Positions 1-8,740 are shown, counted from the first letter of the stretch. The stretch: DNA of 64,000 nt from JADJOY01 sp016713535 [NCBI: Deltaproteobacteria bacterium] (GCA_016713535.1 JADJOY010000014.1:62001-126000), one strand, 5' to 3'. The notes: generated by a model from the sequence alone, not told the origin. Made by a program: numbers and translations.

Positions 1-844
1 CGGCGGACGCGTTCGCCTTGCCGCCGCTCGGCGCCGGCATCATCCGCAGCAGCGCGGCCGCGGCGCCCTTCACGGTGGCGACACCGCCGACCGGCGCGAG
101 CCCGTGGCAGGTGAGCCCGAGGAGCGCGTGGGCTGCGGCGCGCGCCGCCTGCTTCTGCACCCCGAGCGCCACGGTGGCGCTCAGCAGCCGGTACGTGGCG
201 CTCACCGCGCGGCGCGCCGGCGACCACTCGCCGGGCGCGACCTCCAGGGCACGTGCGAGCCCGTCAGCACTGCGCTCGACCGCATTCTCGAGACGCCGCA
301 CGACCGCCATGCCGTGGCTCCAGTTCCACGGCTCGCGGTTGCGTGCGACGAGCTCCTCGGTGCGCGCGATGGCGAGCGCCAGATGCGTGGCGCAGAACAC
401 CTCCGGGTCGACGTCCTCGGCGTCACGGCCCCAGCGCGCAGCCGGAAGGTCGCGCCACGAAACCCCCGCGATCTTCGCGCTCCCCGGCGCCGCGATGCCC
501 TTGGCACCGGCCGCGAGCAGATCGCCGAGGCGGATCACGTCGACCACCTTGGGAGTCCCGTCGATCACCAGCTCGGTGGCGCCCATCCCCACCGCCGCGG
601 CGCTCAGCTCGAGGACCTTCGGGTACTCGTCGAGGTCGAGCGGCACCAGCGTCCGGTCGCGGAAGACCGCGCGGCCCACGAAGTGGAGCTCGATCGGCGG
701 CGAGGCCTTCTTGAGGCTCTCGGCGAGGAGGTTGGCGCCTTTCGCCGTGAGCGGGTGATCGACTCCGTGGGTGCCGATCGTCTTCATCAGCAGGAAGAGA
801 TCGATCAAGAGGCCGCGGGTGCCTTGCGGGTCGTGGGCCGGCAT
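1..844 (-). CDS. Uncharacterised protein, C-terminus cut by window edge
   Basis: The reading frame is open from an ATG at 844 to the left edge of the window (281 codons), so the C-terminus is missing. A GAGG ribosome-binding site lies 5 nt upstream, and the start is only 12 nt after the stop of the 857-2794 gene, so the two form one transcription unit. The protein begins MPAHDPQGTRGLLIDLFLLM and is rich in Ala, Leu and Arg. It has no signal peptide and no catalytic motif I can name. The opening stretch (a short 'LLIDLFLLMKTIGTHGVDHP' region) faintly resembles the N-terminal part that precedes HD-GYP or similar output domains in some deltaproteobacterial proteins. That is only an impression, because any such domain would lie outside the window. 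Treated as hypothetical. Confidence 0.6.
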   Translation of the reverse strand, partial: MPAHDPQGTRGLLIDLFLLMKTIGTHGVDHPLTAKGANLLAESLKKASPPIELHFVGRAVFRDRTLVPLDLDEYPKVLELSAAAVGMGATELVIDGTPKVVDVIRLGDLLAAGAKGIAAPGSAKIAGVSWRDLPAARWGRDAEDVDPEVFCATHLALAIARTEELVARNREPWNWSHGMAVVRRLENAVERSADGLARALEVAPGEWSPARRAVSATYRLLSATVALGVQKQAARAAAHALLGLTCHGLAPVGGVATVKGAAAALLRMMPAPSGGKANASA

Positions 845-856
845 CGCGCCTCGCCC

Positions 857-2794
857 TCACTTTCCGTTCGCCGCGTCGGGTGACGCGGGCTTGGGCCGCT
901 GGTTGGGCGACTTCGGCTTGCCGGCCGGCTTGGCGGGCGTCGCCGGGGTCGCGCCGGGCTTGTCGGCGGGCTTGGCCGAGGCGGGCGGCGTGGGCGCCGG
1001 CGTCGCTCCCGGCTTTCTGCCTTCGGGCTTGGCGCTCTCCGCGGGCGTCGCCGGCGTGGCGGGCGCCGAGCCGGTGATCCGACCCACGAGCCCGGCGAAG
1101 TCGAGCCCTTCCTTCTTCATGTACGCGAAGGCGCCCCCGGCCACGACCACCACCAGTACCACCAGCGCGATCGCGACGTAGCGCGCGACCCCGCCGCCGC
1201 TGCTGCCGCCGCCGCGCACCGTGTCGAGCCATTGCTTGATCTGCGCCGGCTCGGACGCGTCCGAGACGCTGCGGGCGATGGCCTTGTCGAAGAGCGCGGG
1301 CTCGCCGCGCAGCGCCTGGTACGCGACCAGCCGCGCCGGCGGATCGGCCTTCTTGTTCTTGGCGAGCGGCAGCACCAGCTCGGCGCCGTGGCCGCCGGCC
1401 ACCAGCGCCTTGAGCAAGGGCTCGAGGGTCTGCTTGCGCCAGCCGCCGCCGTCGCGGGCGAGCGCGATCTCGCCCAAGAGCTTCACGGTGGCGGCGTCGC
1501 CGCCCTTGAGCAGCGCGTCCACCACCGGCTCCGCGGCGCCGTGCTCGGCCTTCTCGAGGAAGGTCTTGACCTCGCCGATGAGCGGTACCAGCGCCGCCGC
1601 CGGCATCGCGGCCAGCAGCGCACCCGCGGTCTTGGCGTTGCGCAACAGGTCGCGGGCGATCGCGGGGTTGGGGTCGCACTTGGGCAGCACCTGCACCAGG
1701 CCGCGCTGCATCGGCGCGCCGAGCTTGCCGAGGTCGACGTGCTTCCACAGGTTCTTGAGGCCGACCTTCTTCACCAGCGCGATCGCCGCGTCGAGCGCGG
1801 CGCGGTCGTTGCCGGCGCGCTCCATGAAGCCGTGCACGAAGCCCTGCGAGATCCGCGAGCGGTCGCCGGAGAGCAGCCGCTCCACCTCGGTCGAGCCGAC
1901 CTCGTTGAGCCGGACGCTCGCGGCGATGGTCTCGCCGATCGGCTCGCGTTCGATGGCGGCGGCGAGCGCCACCGCGAACGGGTCCTTGCGCTGCGCCAGC
2001 TCGCCGAGCACCGCCACCAGGTCGAGGTCGAGGTCGTGCTTGAGGGTCTGCACCACCGAGACCGCGAGCTTGCGCGGGTCCAGCGACGGCGCGAGCGCCG
2101 GGTTGGCGGCGGCGAAGTCGACCTGCGCCTTGACCCAGAACGCCGGGTCCTCGCAGCCGCGCTTGAGCTCGGCGCGGCGGATCTCGTCGACGTCGAAGCC
2201 GTGCTCGCGGGCGCTCGCCACCAGCGCGTCGAGCGGGAGCTGGAACTCCTCGCGGATCGCGGCGGCGTCGAGGTCGCGTGAGTGCACCGCGAGGGTGGTG
2301 TCGGAGAGGCTCATCGCCGCCTCCGAGCGCAGCGCGAGCAGCTCCTGCTTGGCGGCGGTGGGGTCGACGAACGCGGCGTCGAGGGCGTCGGTGAAGCTCT
2401 CCTCGCACACGCACGTGAACCCCTCGGCGCCGTCCATCCACAGCCAGTCGCGGAACGCCTCGACCGCCTCCGCCTGCGGCTTGAGGTTGGCCAGCTCCTC
2501 GGCGAGGCGGAGCATGTCGCTCGCCTCGGGGCCGGCTTCGTCGAGGCGGATCTCGCGCAGGCCGGCCATGAACGCCGGCAGCACCCAGCGCCCCTCCTTG
2601 GCCTTCGCGCCGAGGGCATCCTGGCCGTTGACCAGGAGCGTGGTGCCGTCGAGCGTGAGGGTGGTGTCGGGCTCGGCGAGCCAGGCGTCGACGGCCTGGC
2701 GGGCCATGCCCTCGAGGTCGAAGGCGCCCTGCTGCATCGAGTGGATCAGGCCGCCGAAGGCGAGCGCGATGGGCGAGGGCTGGGCAGTGGCCAT
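857..2794 (-). CDS. HEAT-repeat-like protein with C-terminal membrane anchor
   Basis: 645 residues starting MATAQPSPIALAFGGLIHSM. The first 530 residues are helical and repetitive, with Ala/Leu-rich helix pairs of the kind seen in HEAT/armadillo-like scaffolds, and no catalytic motif. A Gly/Ser linker precedes one strong transmembrane segment at about residues 539-559 (YVAIALVVLVVVVAGGAFAY). A low-complexity Pro/Ala/Lys tail of about 70 residues with repeated TPATPA/AKPAGKP units follows. Predicted as a large cytoplasmic domain anchored by a C-terminal helix, with the tail outside or wall-associated. I do not recognise the family. It is co-transcribed with the truncated gene that follows 12 nt downstream, which is probably functionally linked. 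Codon use is typical of the window. Confidence 0.8.
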   Translation of the reverse strand: MATAQPSPIALAFGGLIHSMQQGAFDLEGMARQAVDAWLAEPDTTLTLDGTTLLVNGQDALGAKAKEGRWVLPAFMAGLREIRLDEAGPEASDMLRLAEELANLKPQAEAVEAFRDWLWMDGAEGFTCVCEESFTDALDAAFVDPTAAKQELLALRSEAAMSLSDTTLAVHSRDLDAAAIREEFQLPLDALVASAREHGFDVDEIRRAELKRGCEDPAFWVKAQVDFAAANPALAPSLDPRKLAVSVVQTLKHDLDLDLVAVLGELAQRKDPFAVALAAAIEREPIGETIAASVRLNEVGSTEVERLLSGDRSRISQGFVHGFMERAGNDRAALDAAIALVKKVGLKNLWKHVDLGKLGAPMQRGLVQVLPKCDPNPAIARDLLRNAKTAGALLAAMPAAALVPLIGEVKTFLEKAEHGAAEPVVDALLKGGDAATVKLLGEIALARDGGGWRKQTLEPLLKALVAGGHGAELVLPLAKNKKADPPARLVAYQALRGEPALFDKAIARSVSDASEPAQIKQWLDTVRGGGSSGGGVARYVAIALVVLVVVVAGGAFAYMKKEGLDFAGLVGRITGSAPATPATPAESAKPEGRKPGATPAPTPPASAKPADKPGATPATPAKPAGKPKSPNQRPKPASPDAANGK

Positions 2795-2947
2795 GGCGGA
2801 CTTCGAATCCCGATCCGATCGCGCGGGGGAGCGCTGCCGGATCCTACCGGCGCCGCGTCATGGGGTGCAATGCACGATCGCGACGGCGGGCGGGTCGAGG
2901 ACGGGGCGCCCGGGGCCGATGCTTCGGGCGGGGATGCCCCCCCGCCG

Positions 2948-3349
2948 CTACGATGAGCGACGCACTCCACCCTGCGGACCCGGGATGAAGCGGATCACGT
3001 AAGGGTAGCGGTGGCGCTTGCCGTCCTTGGCGTCGAGCCCGGCGCGGATGACCATCACCGCGTCGGCGATCGCGAGCGCCACCAGCAGCGGGATGCCGAG
3101 CGCGGCGAGCATCAGCACACCGCAGCCGAGCCCGGCGAGCAGCACCGTGAGCTGGAAGTTGAGCGCCTCGCGCGCTTGGTCCTCGACGAACGCCGAGGCG
3201 CCCTTCCACGACAGCCAGATCGCGCCCGGCACCAGCAGGTTGCCGAGCGGGATTCCCGCGAAGACCGTGAGCCCGCCGAGGTGGCAAGCCGCCGCCCACA
3301 GCCGCTCCCGTCGCGTCCCGTCCTCGCCGCCCACGCGCGCGCCCTTCAC
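2948..3349 (-). CDS. DUF4870-type small membrane protein
   Basis: 133 residues. The start is the GTG at 3349, whose GTGA overlaps the stop of the upstream TPR metallopeptidase gene by 4 nt, a classic translational-coupling arrangement; the open frame extends further upstream but those residues look non-coding. The sequence carries the DUF4870 pattern: RRERLWAAACHLGGL, then a hydrophobic segment (about residues 24-45), a charged 'FVEDQAREALNFQ' motif, a second long hydrophobic stretch (about 65-105) and a basic C-terminus (KRHRYPYVIRFIPG). Family members are small inner-membrane proteins of unknown function. The call rests on the H-x-G-G and QAREALNFQ motifs. No regulatory signal is seen. Confidence 0.8.
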   Translation of the reverse strand: MKGARVGGEDGTRRERLWAAACHLGGLTVFAGIPLGNLLVPGAIWLSWKGASAFVEDQAREALNFQLTVLLAGLGCGVLMLAALGIPLLVALAIADAVMVIRAGLDAKDGKRHRYPYVIRFIPGPQGGVRRSS

Positions 3350-4170
3350 CCGACGCCGCGCTCGATCAGCTCTTCCTCGCTGAGCCCGAGGTAGTGGCCG
3401 ATCTCGTGGATCAGCGTGATGGCGATCTCGTCCTCGAGCTCGTCGCGCGAGTGGCTCGCGAGCTCGAGGCAGCGCTGGTAGAGCACCACCACGTCGGGAC
3501 CGGCGTCGCCGGGGTCGAACACGCTCGTCGCACCGCGAGGCGTGCCGCGGAAGAGGCCCAGGATGAGCGGCGAGAGCGGCGGGGTGACCGAGCACAGCTC
3601 GTCCTCGGACGGGAAGTCCTCGATCTGGACGCTCAGGTTGTCGAGGGCGGCACGGATGTCCGCGGGAACCTTCGCGAGCGCGGTGTCGACGATGGCGTCG
3701 AACTCGTCGCGGCCGAGCGGCGCGGTGGTGCGGTAGATCTCGTCGCGGGCGCTGGCTTCCCCGTAGAGCCTCTCGGCCTCCGCGAGGCTTCCCTCTCGCT
3801 CCGCGATGACCGCCGACAGGAACGCGGCCTCCGCGAACTCGTCGGGCTGACCGAGCAGTGGCGCGAGGGTCCCGCGCGCGTTCGCGAAGTCGCAGCTCTC
3901 GAAGAGCGCCGCGCCGAGCAACGCCACCGCCGAGCGATCATCGGGCGCGAGCTCGAGCGCCTCGCGGGCGGCCTCGGCAGCGCTGCCGGGATCGTCCATG
4001 CGCAACAGGATCTCGGACGCGAGCAGGTAGCCGTCGGGCTCCTCGGGCTCGCGCTCGATCGCCTGCTCGACGACCGCGAGCGCCTCTTCGAGCTCGCCCT
4101 CCTCGAGATAGGCCTGAGCATCCTCGAGGAGGCGCTCCCAGGAGCTGGGATCGGACGGCGGAGCGTTCAT
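3346..4170 (-). CDS. TPR protein with C-terminal HExxH metallopeptidase (zincin, DUF1025-like)
   Basis: 274 residues from the ATG at 4170 (MNAPPSDPSSWERLLEDAQA). The upstream in-frame extension is Arg/Pro-rich and unlikely to be translated. Residues 15-150 form about three TPR-like helix pairs (ALAVVEQAIEREPEEPDGYL and so on). The C-terminal 120 residues match the small 'metallopeptidase family' zincins. They end with HEIGHYLGLSEEEL, giving the zinc motif HExxH at residues 255-259 followed by the conserved G-L-S-E-E-E. Family members are poorly characterised and presumed cytoplasmic. Fusion with TPRs suggests a partner-binding role. The stop overlaps the start of the DUF4870 gene. The gene is divergent from the phosphoesterase at 4282, so a promoter is expected between 4171 and 4281. 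Confidence 0.85.
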   Translation of the reverse strand: MNAPPSDPSSWERLLEDAQAYLEEGELEEALAVVEQAIEREPEEPDGYLLASEILLRMDDPGSAAEAAREALELAPDDRSAVALLGAALFESCDFANARGTLAPLLGQPDEFAEAAFLSAVIAEREGSLAEAERLYGEASARDEIYRTTAPLGRDEFDAIVDTALAKVPADIRAALDNLSVQIEDFPSEDELCSVTPPLSPLILGLFRGTPRGATSVFDPGDAGPDVVVLYQRCLELASHSRDELEDEIAITLIHEIGHYLGLSEEELIERGVG

Positions 4171-4281
4171 GGGTGCGATGGGCTCGGGTGGACGGGGCGG
4201 GGGTCGCGAGCCGCGGATCTTCCGAGGGTACCCGTCGCGGCGAGCCCGGTGCAACGCGCGCCACCGCTATTCTGGTCGTCG

Positions 4282-4776
4282 ATGGCCAGACGGGCGAAGC
4301 GGGGCGATCGGACTCGGCGCGTCGGCGTGATCTCGGACACCCACGGGCTGGCGCGGCCTCAGGCCCTCGCCGCGCTGGCGGGCAGCGAGCTGATCGTCCA
4401 CGCGGGCGACGTGGGCTCGCCCGAGGTGCTCGCGGCGCTCGCCGCGATCGCGCCGGTGGCGGCGATCCGCGGCAACAACGACGTCGACGCGTGGGCACGC
4501 GCGCTGCCCGAGACGCGCGTGGTAGAGGTGGGCGACGCGCGACTCTACGTGCTGCACTCGATCGGCGACCTCGACCGCGACCTGGCGCGCGACGGCTTCG
4601 TGGCGGTGATCGCCGGCCACTCGCACCGTCCCTCGATCGGGCACCGGGACGGCGTGCTGTTCGTGAACCCGGGCAGCGCCGGTCCGCGGCGCTTCACCCT
4701 GCCGGTCGCGGTGGCGCGGCTCACGGTGAGCGCGGCGCGCACCATCGAGGGCGAGATCGTGACGCTGGCCGTGTGA
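4282..4776 (+). CDS. YfcE/MJ0936-like calcineurin-fold phosphoesterase
   Basis: 164 residues from the ATG at 4282 (MARRAKRGDRTRRVGVISDT). Metal-binding motifs of Metallophos_2 proteins are all present in order: D19-x-H21 (SDTHG), GD at 42-43 (HAGDVGS), GNND at 64-67 and the C-terminal GHSH at 112-115 (AGHSHRPSIG), followed by the usual VNPGSAGPRR. Such enzymes are small di-metal phosphodiesterases; substrates are usually unknown, and close relatives hydrolyse model phosphodiesters. Length is normal for the family. It stands alone, divergent from the TPR metallopeptidase and convergent with the lipoprotein gene, from which it is separated by a perfect hairpin. Confidence 0.9.
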   Translation: MARRAKRGDRTRRVGVISDTHGLARPQALAALAGSELIVHAGDVGSPEVLAALAAIAPVAAIRGNNDVDAWARALPETRVVEVGDARLYVLHSIGDLDRDLARDGFVAVIAGHSHRPSIGHRDGVLFVNPGSAGPRRFTLPVAVARLTVSAARTIEGEIVTLAV

Positions 4777-4783
4777 CGCGGGC

Positions 4784-4804
4784 CGGGGCGCGGGACGCGC
4801 CCCG
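4784..4804. terminator. Bidirectional hairpin between convergent genes
   Basis: A perfect GC stem, CGGGGCGCG pairing with CGCGCCCCG around a GGA loop, lies 7 nt after the phosphoesterase stop and 3 nt past the stop of the converging lipoprotein gene. No U-run follows, as is usual in high-GC genomes. Position between two convergent stops is the main support. Confidence 0.55.
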
Positions 4805-4807
4805 CGC

Positions 4808-5279
4808 TCAGAAGCGAGACGACTCGAGGGCGGTGACGATCGCGCCGCGCCGGCTCGCGAGCGAGGCCGCCGGCCCGCTCGCCCTCCACGACCACCAGCT
4901 CCTCGCCACGCACGAAGAGTGCGAGCAGGTAGCCGTGCTCGTGGAGCCCGAGTGGCGCCGCGAGCTCGAGCAGGAAGCCGGGCCGGGCGTCCACGCCGCC
5001 GCCGACTTCGCCGTCGGCGCGGAGCTCGTAGCCCTTCGCCTTCATCCGCGACGTCACCGCTTCCTTCCAGAAGGCGAGCGCTGCGCCCCCCGGGTTCTCC
5101 TCGCGGCGCACGCGGAAGACCACGCCGTCCGGGCTCACCGCGCGGAACGGTTCGCTCGCGGTGAACGCCGCGAAGCCGCCGGGCGTCACCGGCTGGGCCG
5201 CCGCGCAGCCCGCGCTCACGAAGCCGATCAGCAAGAGGACGGCGCGCCGCCGCGGACGGATCGTACGTTCAGTGCTCAT
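4808..5279 (-). pseudogene. Small lipoprotein, frame-disrupted near its C-terminus
   Basis: Starts at ATG 5279 with a lipoprotein signal ending at C25 (VLLLIGFVSAGCAAA). A soluble domain of about 110 residues follows (SPDGVVFRVRREENPGGAAL ... YLLALFVRGEELVVVEGE). In the annotated frame the protein then runs on as unnatural Arg-rich sequence across the neighbouring gene. In the +1 frame the same DNA gives SGPAASLASRRGAIVTALES followed by SRF and a TGA at 4808. That is a convincing amphipathic C-terminus ending next to the hairpin, so a one-base indel near 4875 is inferred. Real mutation or sequence error cannot be told apart here. It overlaps the DUF4349 gene upstream by 11 nt and is the last gene of that operon. 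Function unknown, probably periplasmic. Confidence 0.65.
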
Positions 5280-5889
5280 CGCGGAAGCTCCCTTCGAAGC
5301 GGGACAGGTCGAGGCTGTTCATCCACGGGAACGACGACGCGCCGACGTCGGGCGGTGGCGCGGTGTCGACGGCGCGGAGCGAGACCGTCACTCGCGCGAA
5401 GCCGACGCGGTGGCGCAACACGTCGAGCTCGCCCTGGGTCGTCTCGATGCGCGAGATGAGGTCGATCATCTGTCTCTCGACGGCGACCACCGCCTCGGGC
5501 GTCGCGGTCTCGAGGACCGCGCGATAGCGCGCGAGCATGGCGCGGCGCGAGGCGAGCTTGGCGTCGAGCTGGGCGAGCTCGTCGCTCACGTCGTCGCTGT
5601 CCCAGCGCCGATCGACGATCGTGCCGGCGGCGCCGAGCGTCTCGTTGAGTGCGTTGACCTGACCGATCGGTACGCGCAGCTCGAGCGCATCGTCGGTCCA
5701 GCTCGCGAAGTAGCCACCGTGGCGCTCGGTGAAGTCGACGAGCAGACGGGCCGCGTCGGCGGCGGCTCCGACGCGCAGCGTGTAGGACGCCACGACCGCG
5801 GTGCGTGGCGGCGCCGCGCCCGCGGGTCGCGCGGGCGCGAGCGCCGCGAGCGCGGCCCACAGACAGAGCACCCTTCGGTTCGGGCTCAT
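5269..5889 (-). CDS. DUF4349-type exported coiled-coil protein
   Basis: 206 residues from ATG 5889 (MSPNRRVLCLWAALAALAPA), whose ATGA overlaps the stop of the upstream DUF4349 lipoprotein by 4 nt. An N-terminal signal peptide ends around residue 25 (PAGAAPP). The mature part follows the DUF4349 plan: a beta-rich start (VVASYTLRVGAAADAARLL), the GGYFASW turn, ELRVPIGQVNALNETLGAAG, a long helical hairpin (DELAQLDAKLASRRAMLARY ... VERQMIDLISRIETTQGELD) and a final strand (FARVTVSLRAVD). The family is of unknown function and usually membrane- or envelope-associated. It is a smaller paralogue of the preceding gene, so the operon encodes two versions of the same fold plus a small lipoprotein, perhaps one envelope complex. 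Confidence 0.85.
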   Translation of the reverse strand: MSPNRRVLCLWAALAALAPARPAGAAPPRTAVVASYTLRVGAAADAARLLVDFTERHGGYFASWTDDALELRVPIGQVNALNETLGAAGTIVDRRWDSDDVSDELAQLDAKLASRRAMLARYRAVLETATPEAVVAVERQMIDLISRIETTQGELDVLRHRVGFARVTVSLRAVDTAPPPDVGASSFPWMNSLDLSRFEGSFRDEH

Positions 5890-7079
5890 CGCGACACCTC
5901 GCCCGCCAGCACCGCGCGCACCGCGTCGCCGTGGCGTCGGTACTCCTGCGCGGACGGGAAATACGCCTCGGCGAGATCGAGGTCGCCGTCGTGGACGCGA
6001 ACCGCGACCCAGTAGCGGTACGGATCGTCGCCGCGCTCGACGAGCTCGAGGATCGTGAAGCCGCCGGCGCGCGACGGCTCGACGCGCGAGAAGCCGGGCG
6101 CGAGCCGCCGTTCGATCGCTTCGACCCAGAACGCGGCATCGCCGCGCGGCTCGTTCGTGCGACGGCTCGCCCACAGCGTGGTGCGGTCGGCGGCCTCGAC
6201 GCGGAAGAGTCCGTGGCTGCCGAGCGCCACGAAGCCCTCGGGCACCGCGAGCTCGAGTCGCTCGCCGCGGTCGGCCACCTCGTAGCGGGTCGCCGACAGC
6301 ACGTGGATCCAGCGCAGCGCCGCGAGGTCGAGCTCGACCGGGTCCTCGTGGACCGGCGCGGGCGCCTTCACCTCGAGGGTGATCCTGGAGAGCGCGCCGA
6401 GGGTCGAGAGCGTCGCGAGCGCGGTCTCGAGCTCGTCGATGCTCTCGATGACCTCCTCGAGCTGGGCGAGGATCGTGACGCGATCCTTCTCGTCCTTGGC
6501 GTGAGCGAGGAGCGCCTGCAGTCGATCTCGCGTCGCCCGCAGGGTCGCGAGGCGCAGGTCCGTCGCCCGGTAGGCGTCGGAGATGTCCTCGACCGTGAGC
6601 GACTTGCGGAGCACCGTGCCGAGTGCCTGCAGCGCGTCGAAGACCTCGTGGAAGCGCGCGACCGGCACTCGAAGCACCAGCGTCGACTCGTGGGCGCGCT
6701 CGACGTAGCCGCCGCTGGTGGTGGCGAGCGCGGCCGCCTTGGCGAGGGCGTCGGTGGGGGCCGTGACCTGCAGGTCGAGGGAGCCGGTGTAGTGGAGGAG
6801 CCGGCGGTCGAGGGGTTTGGGTGGGGCGGCGAGATCGGCGAGGGCGAAGACGGCTCGTCGCGCCGCCGTCTGCGGCTCGAGGTCGCCCGCATGCATTCCT
6901 TTCGAGAAGGCCCGTCGCGAGATCGGGGCGGGATCCGCCATGGCGGCGCCGAAGCTCCCCGCCTGCGCCGACAAGCTCGGTTGGGCCGTCGAGACCGCCT
7001 CCGGCTCCGCCTTCACGCACCCCGCGGCAAGGGTCGCCAGCCCCGCCACGAGCCCCGCGCCCCAGCGCCGCCATCTCAC
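5886..7079 (-). CDS. DUF4349-type lipoprotein
   Basis: 397 residues from ATG 7079, with GGAG 6 nt upstream. The signal peptide ends in a lipobox (LAAGC, lipidated Cys at residue 21). Residues about 95-235 repeat the DUF4349 layout seen in the next gene: SLDLQVTAPTDALAKAAALA, TTSGGYVERAHESTLVLRVP, ARFHEVFDALQALGTVLRKS, then a helical hairpin (DLRLATLRATRDRLQALLAH ... QLEEVIESIDELETALATLS) and a closing strand. Unlike the smaller paralogue it has an extra 150-residue C-terminal domain (YEVADRGERLELAVPEGFVA ... WVAVRVHDGDLDLAEAYFPS) of unknown type. First gene of the three-gene operon 7079-4808, divergent from an acyl-CoA dehydrogenase. Confidence 0.85.
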   Translation of the reverse strand: MRWRRWGAGLVAGLATLAAGCVKAEPEAVSTAQPSLSAQAGSFGAAMADPAPISRRAFSKGMHAGDLEPQTAARRAVFALADLAAPPKPLDRRLLHYTGSLDLQVTAPTDALAKAAALATTSGGYVERAHESTLVLRVPVARFHEVFDALQALGTVLRKSLTVEDISDAYRATDLRLATLRATRDRLQALLAHAKDEKDRVTILAQLEEVIESIDELETALATLSTLGALSRITLEVKAPAPVHEDPVELDLAALRWIHVLSATRYEVADRGERLELAVPEGFVALGSHGLFRVEAADRTTLWASRRTNEPRGDAAFWVEAIERRLAPGFSRVEPSRAGGFTILELVERGDDPYRYWVAVRVHDGDLDLAEAYFPSAQEYRRHGDAVRAVLAGEVSR

Positions 7080-7281
7080 GCTCCGTGTTCGGCCGATCGT
7101 CGTGTCGCATGCGACGAGATGTAGCGCCGCGCGCGCTCGCGATCGCCCGTGAAGCGGCCAGGATTCGGTCAGGGATCGGTCATGTCCCGCCGCGCTGTTG
7201 AACCCTCGCGCGGCGGCGTGCGAGCCTCCCCGGCGTTTCGTCGATCGATTCCGCCCGTCGATGCACCAGGAGGGCCGCGCC

Positions 7282-8502
7282 GTGATCCCCGAGACCGTGG
7301 AACGCGAAGAGAGCGCCGAGGAGATCGCCTACCGCAAGGACCTGGCGCGGTGGATCTCCACCCATCTCCCCGACAAGCCGAGCTTTCACCTCCCGCAGAG
7401 CTTCCTCGAGGTGGAGAGCACCGAGCAGTGCGAGTTCCTGCGCGCCTGGCAGGCGGAGCTCTACGCCGCCGGCTACCTGGGCATCGACGTGCCGCGCGCC
7501 TACGGCGGCCACGAGGGCGAGAGCTGGAAGCAGCGCATCGTCGCGCAGGAGCTGATCCGCGCCGGCGCGCCGACCCTCCTCAACGTGGTCGGCTTGCGCA
7601 TGGCGATGCCGACGATCCTCACCCACGGCACCGAGGAGCAAAAGCAGCGCTACGTGCAGAAGATCCTCTCCGCCGAGGAGATCTGGTGCCAGGGCTTCTC
7701 CGAGCCCAACGCCGGCAGCGACCTCGCCTCGGTGCAGACCTTCGTGAAGCGCGACGGCGACGCGTGGATCGCGAACGGCCACAAGATCTGGACCACCCTC
7801 GGCCAGTTCGCGGACTTCATGATCCTGCTCGCGCGCACCGACAAGGACGCGAGCAAGCACGGCGGGCTCTCGTACTTCCTGATGCCGATGAAGGCGCCCG
7901 GCGTCGACGTGCGGCCGCTGGTCAAGATGACCCGCGAGGCCACCTTCAACCAGGTCCACATCGAGGACGTCGCGATGCCGCTCGACGCGCTGCTGGGCCA
8001 GCTCGGCCACGGCTGGCAGGTGGCGATGACCACGCTGATGTTCGAGCGCGGTGCGGCGGGAGGCTCGGAGCGCGACCTGCACGCCGCCTTCGAGGAGATG
8101 ATCGCGCGCCTCACCGACCTCGCGAAGCGCACCAGGCGCGGGCGGACGCGGAGGATCGACGACCCGCTGATCCGTGATGCGCTCGCGGCACTCGCCACCG
8201 AGGTCGAGGCGATCCGCCACCACATCACTCGCGCGCGGATCCCGCAGCTCCTCGATCACCCGATGGCGATCCCGCTCATGGGCAAGCTCATGGGCAGCGA
8301 GCTGATGATGCGGCTGCACCGGCTCGGCCAGGACATCCTCGGCCCCTCGGCGACGCAGTGGATGGATTCGCCGGCGGCGGTGGACGGCGGCACCTGGCAG
8401 CTCGCCTTCGGCAACGCCTACGGCCCGATCATCGGCGGCGGCACCAGCGAGATCCAGAAGAACATCGTCGGGGAGCGCGTCCTCGGCCTGGCGAAGGGTT
8501 GA
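7282..8502 (+). CDS. Acyl-CoA dehydrogenase family protein
   Basis: 406 residues if translated from the GTG at 7282, chosen because a perfect AGGAGG lies 8 nt upstream (7268-7273); the ATG at 7261 would place that site inside the gene. FAD-dependent alpha,beta-dehydrogenation of an acyl-CoA is the expected reaction. Family landmarks are visible: the N-terminal helical domain with GYLGIDVPRAYGGHEGE, the flavin/substrate strand WCQGFSEPNAGSDLASVQTF, GDAWIANGHKIWTTLGQFAD, and the C-terminal IIGGGTSEIQKNIVGERVLG, the normal ending of the family. The acyl chain specificity cannot be read from sequence. It pairs with a second acyl-CoA dehydrogenase 238 nt downstream. The two differ strongly, as is typical when they form heteromers or act on successive intermediates, for example in sterol or fatty acid degradation; this is inference. 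Confidence 0.93.
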   Translation: MIPETVEREESAEEIAYRKDLARWISTHLPDKPSFHLPQSFLEVESTEQCEFLRAWQAELYAAGYLGIDVPRAYGGHEGESWKQRIVAQELIRAGAPTLLNVVGLRMAMPTILTHGTEEQKQRYVQKILSAEEIWCQGFSEPNAGSDLASVQTFVKRDGDAWIANGHKIWTTLGQFADFMILLARTDKDASKHGGLSYFLMPMKAPGVDVRPLVKMTREATFNQVHIEDVAMPLDALLGQLGHGWQVAMTTLMFERGAAGGSERDLHAAFEEMIARLTDLAKRTRRGRTRRIDDPLIRDALAALATEVEAIRHHITRARIPQLLDHPMAIPLMGKLMGSELMMRLHRLGQDILGPSATQWMDSPAAVDGGTWQLAFGNAYGPIIGGGTSEIQKNIVGERVLGLAKG

Positions 8503-8543
8503 AGAGTGACGAGTCCGCTGGTGGGCCGGTTCGGGGTTTCGTG

Positions 8544-8620
8544 CCGGAGGGTCGCGCGTCGCGCGACCGGCGATACGCTCCGCCGTTGCATCGCCGGTCC
8601 GGTCGATCGCTGTGAGCGGG
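8544..8620 (+). repeat. Dispersed two-hairpin intergenic element, copy 1 (divergent)
   Basis: GGTCGCGC-GTC-GCGCGACC (8550-8568), a perfect 8-bp stem with the same GTC loop and the same 3' flank GGCGATACG (8569-8577) as the other copies, but with different stem bases on both sides. That is compensatory change, arguing that the fold is what is kept. It is followed by a CGATCGCTGT segment shared with the copies at 49.1 and 49.3 kb. It starts about 45 nt after the acyl-CoA dehydrogenase stop. Confidence 0.6.
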
Positions 8621-8740
8621 GCCCCACCCCCGCTGCGCTTCGCTCGCGCTCGATCTCTTCACAGGCTCGCTGCGACGCGCCGGGTGGAGATCGAGCGCGT
8701 GGCCCCGACACGATCACGCGCTGAGTTGAGGGAGACGACC

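Noticed and set aside
423-2441. A 672-residue open frame antiparallel/in another frame to the HEAT-like protein gene
   Set aside because: Arg/Ala/Gly-rich low-complexity translation, a shadow of the real gene in high-GC DNA.
5269-7110. A single 613-residue fusion of two DUF4349 regions
   Set aside because: Only the C-terminal third is natural sequence; the upstream part is out of frame with the real lipoprotein gene, and the ATGA overlap gives separate starts.
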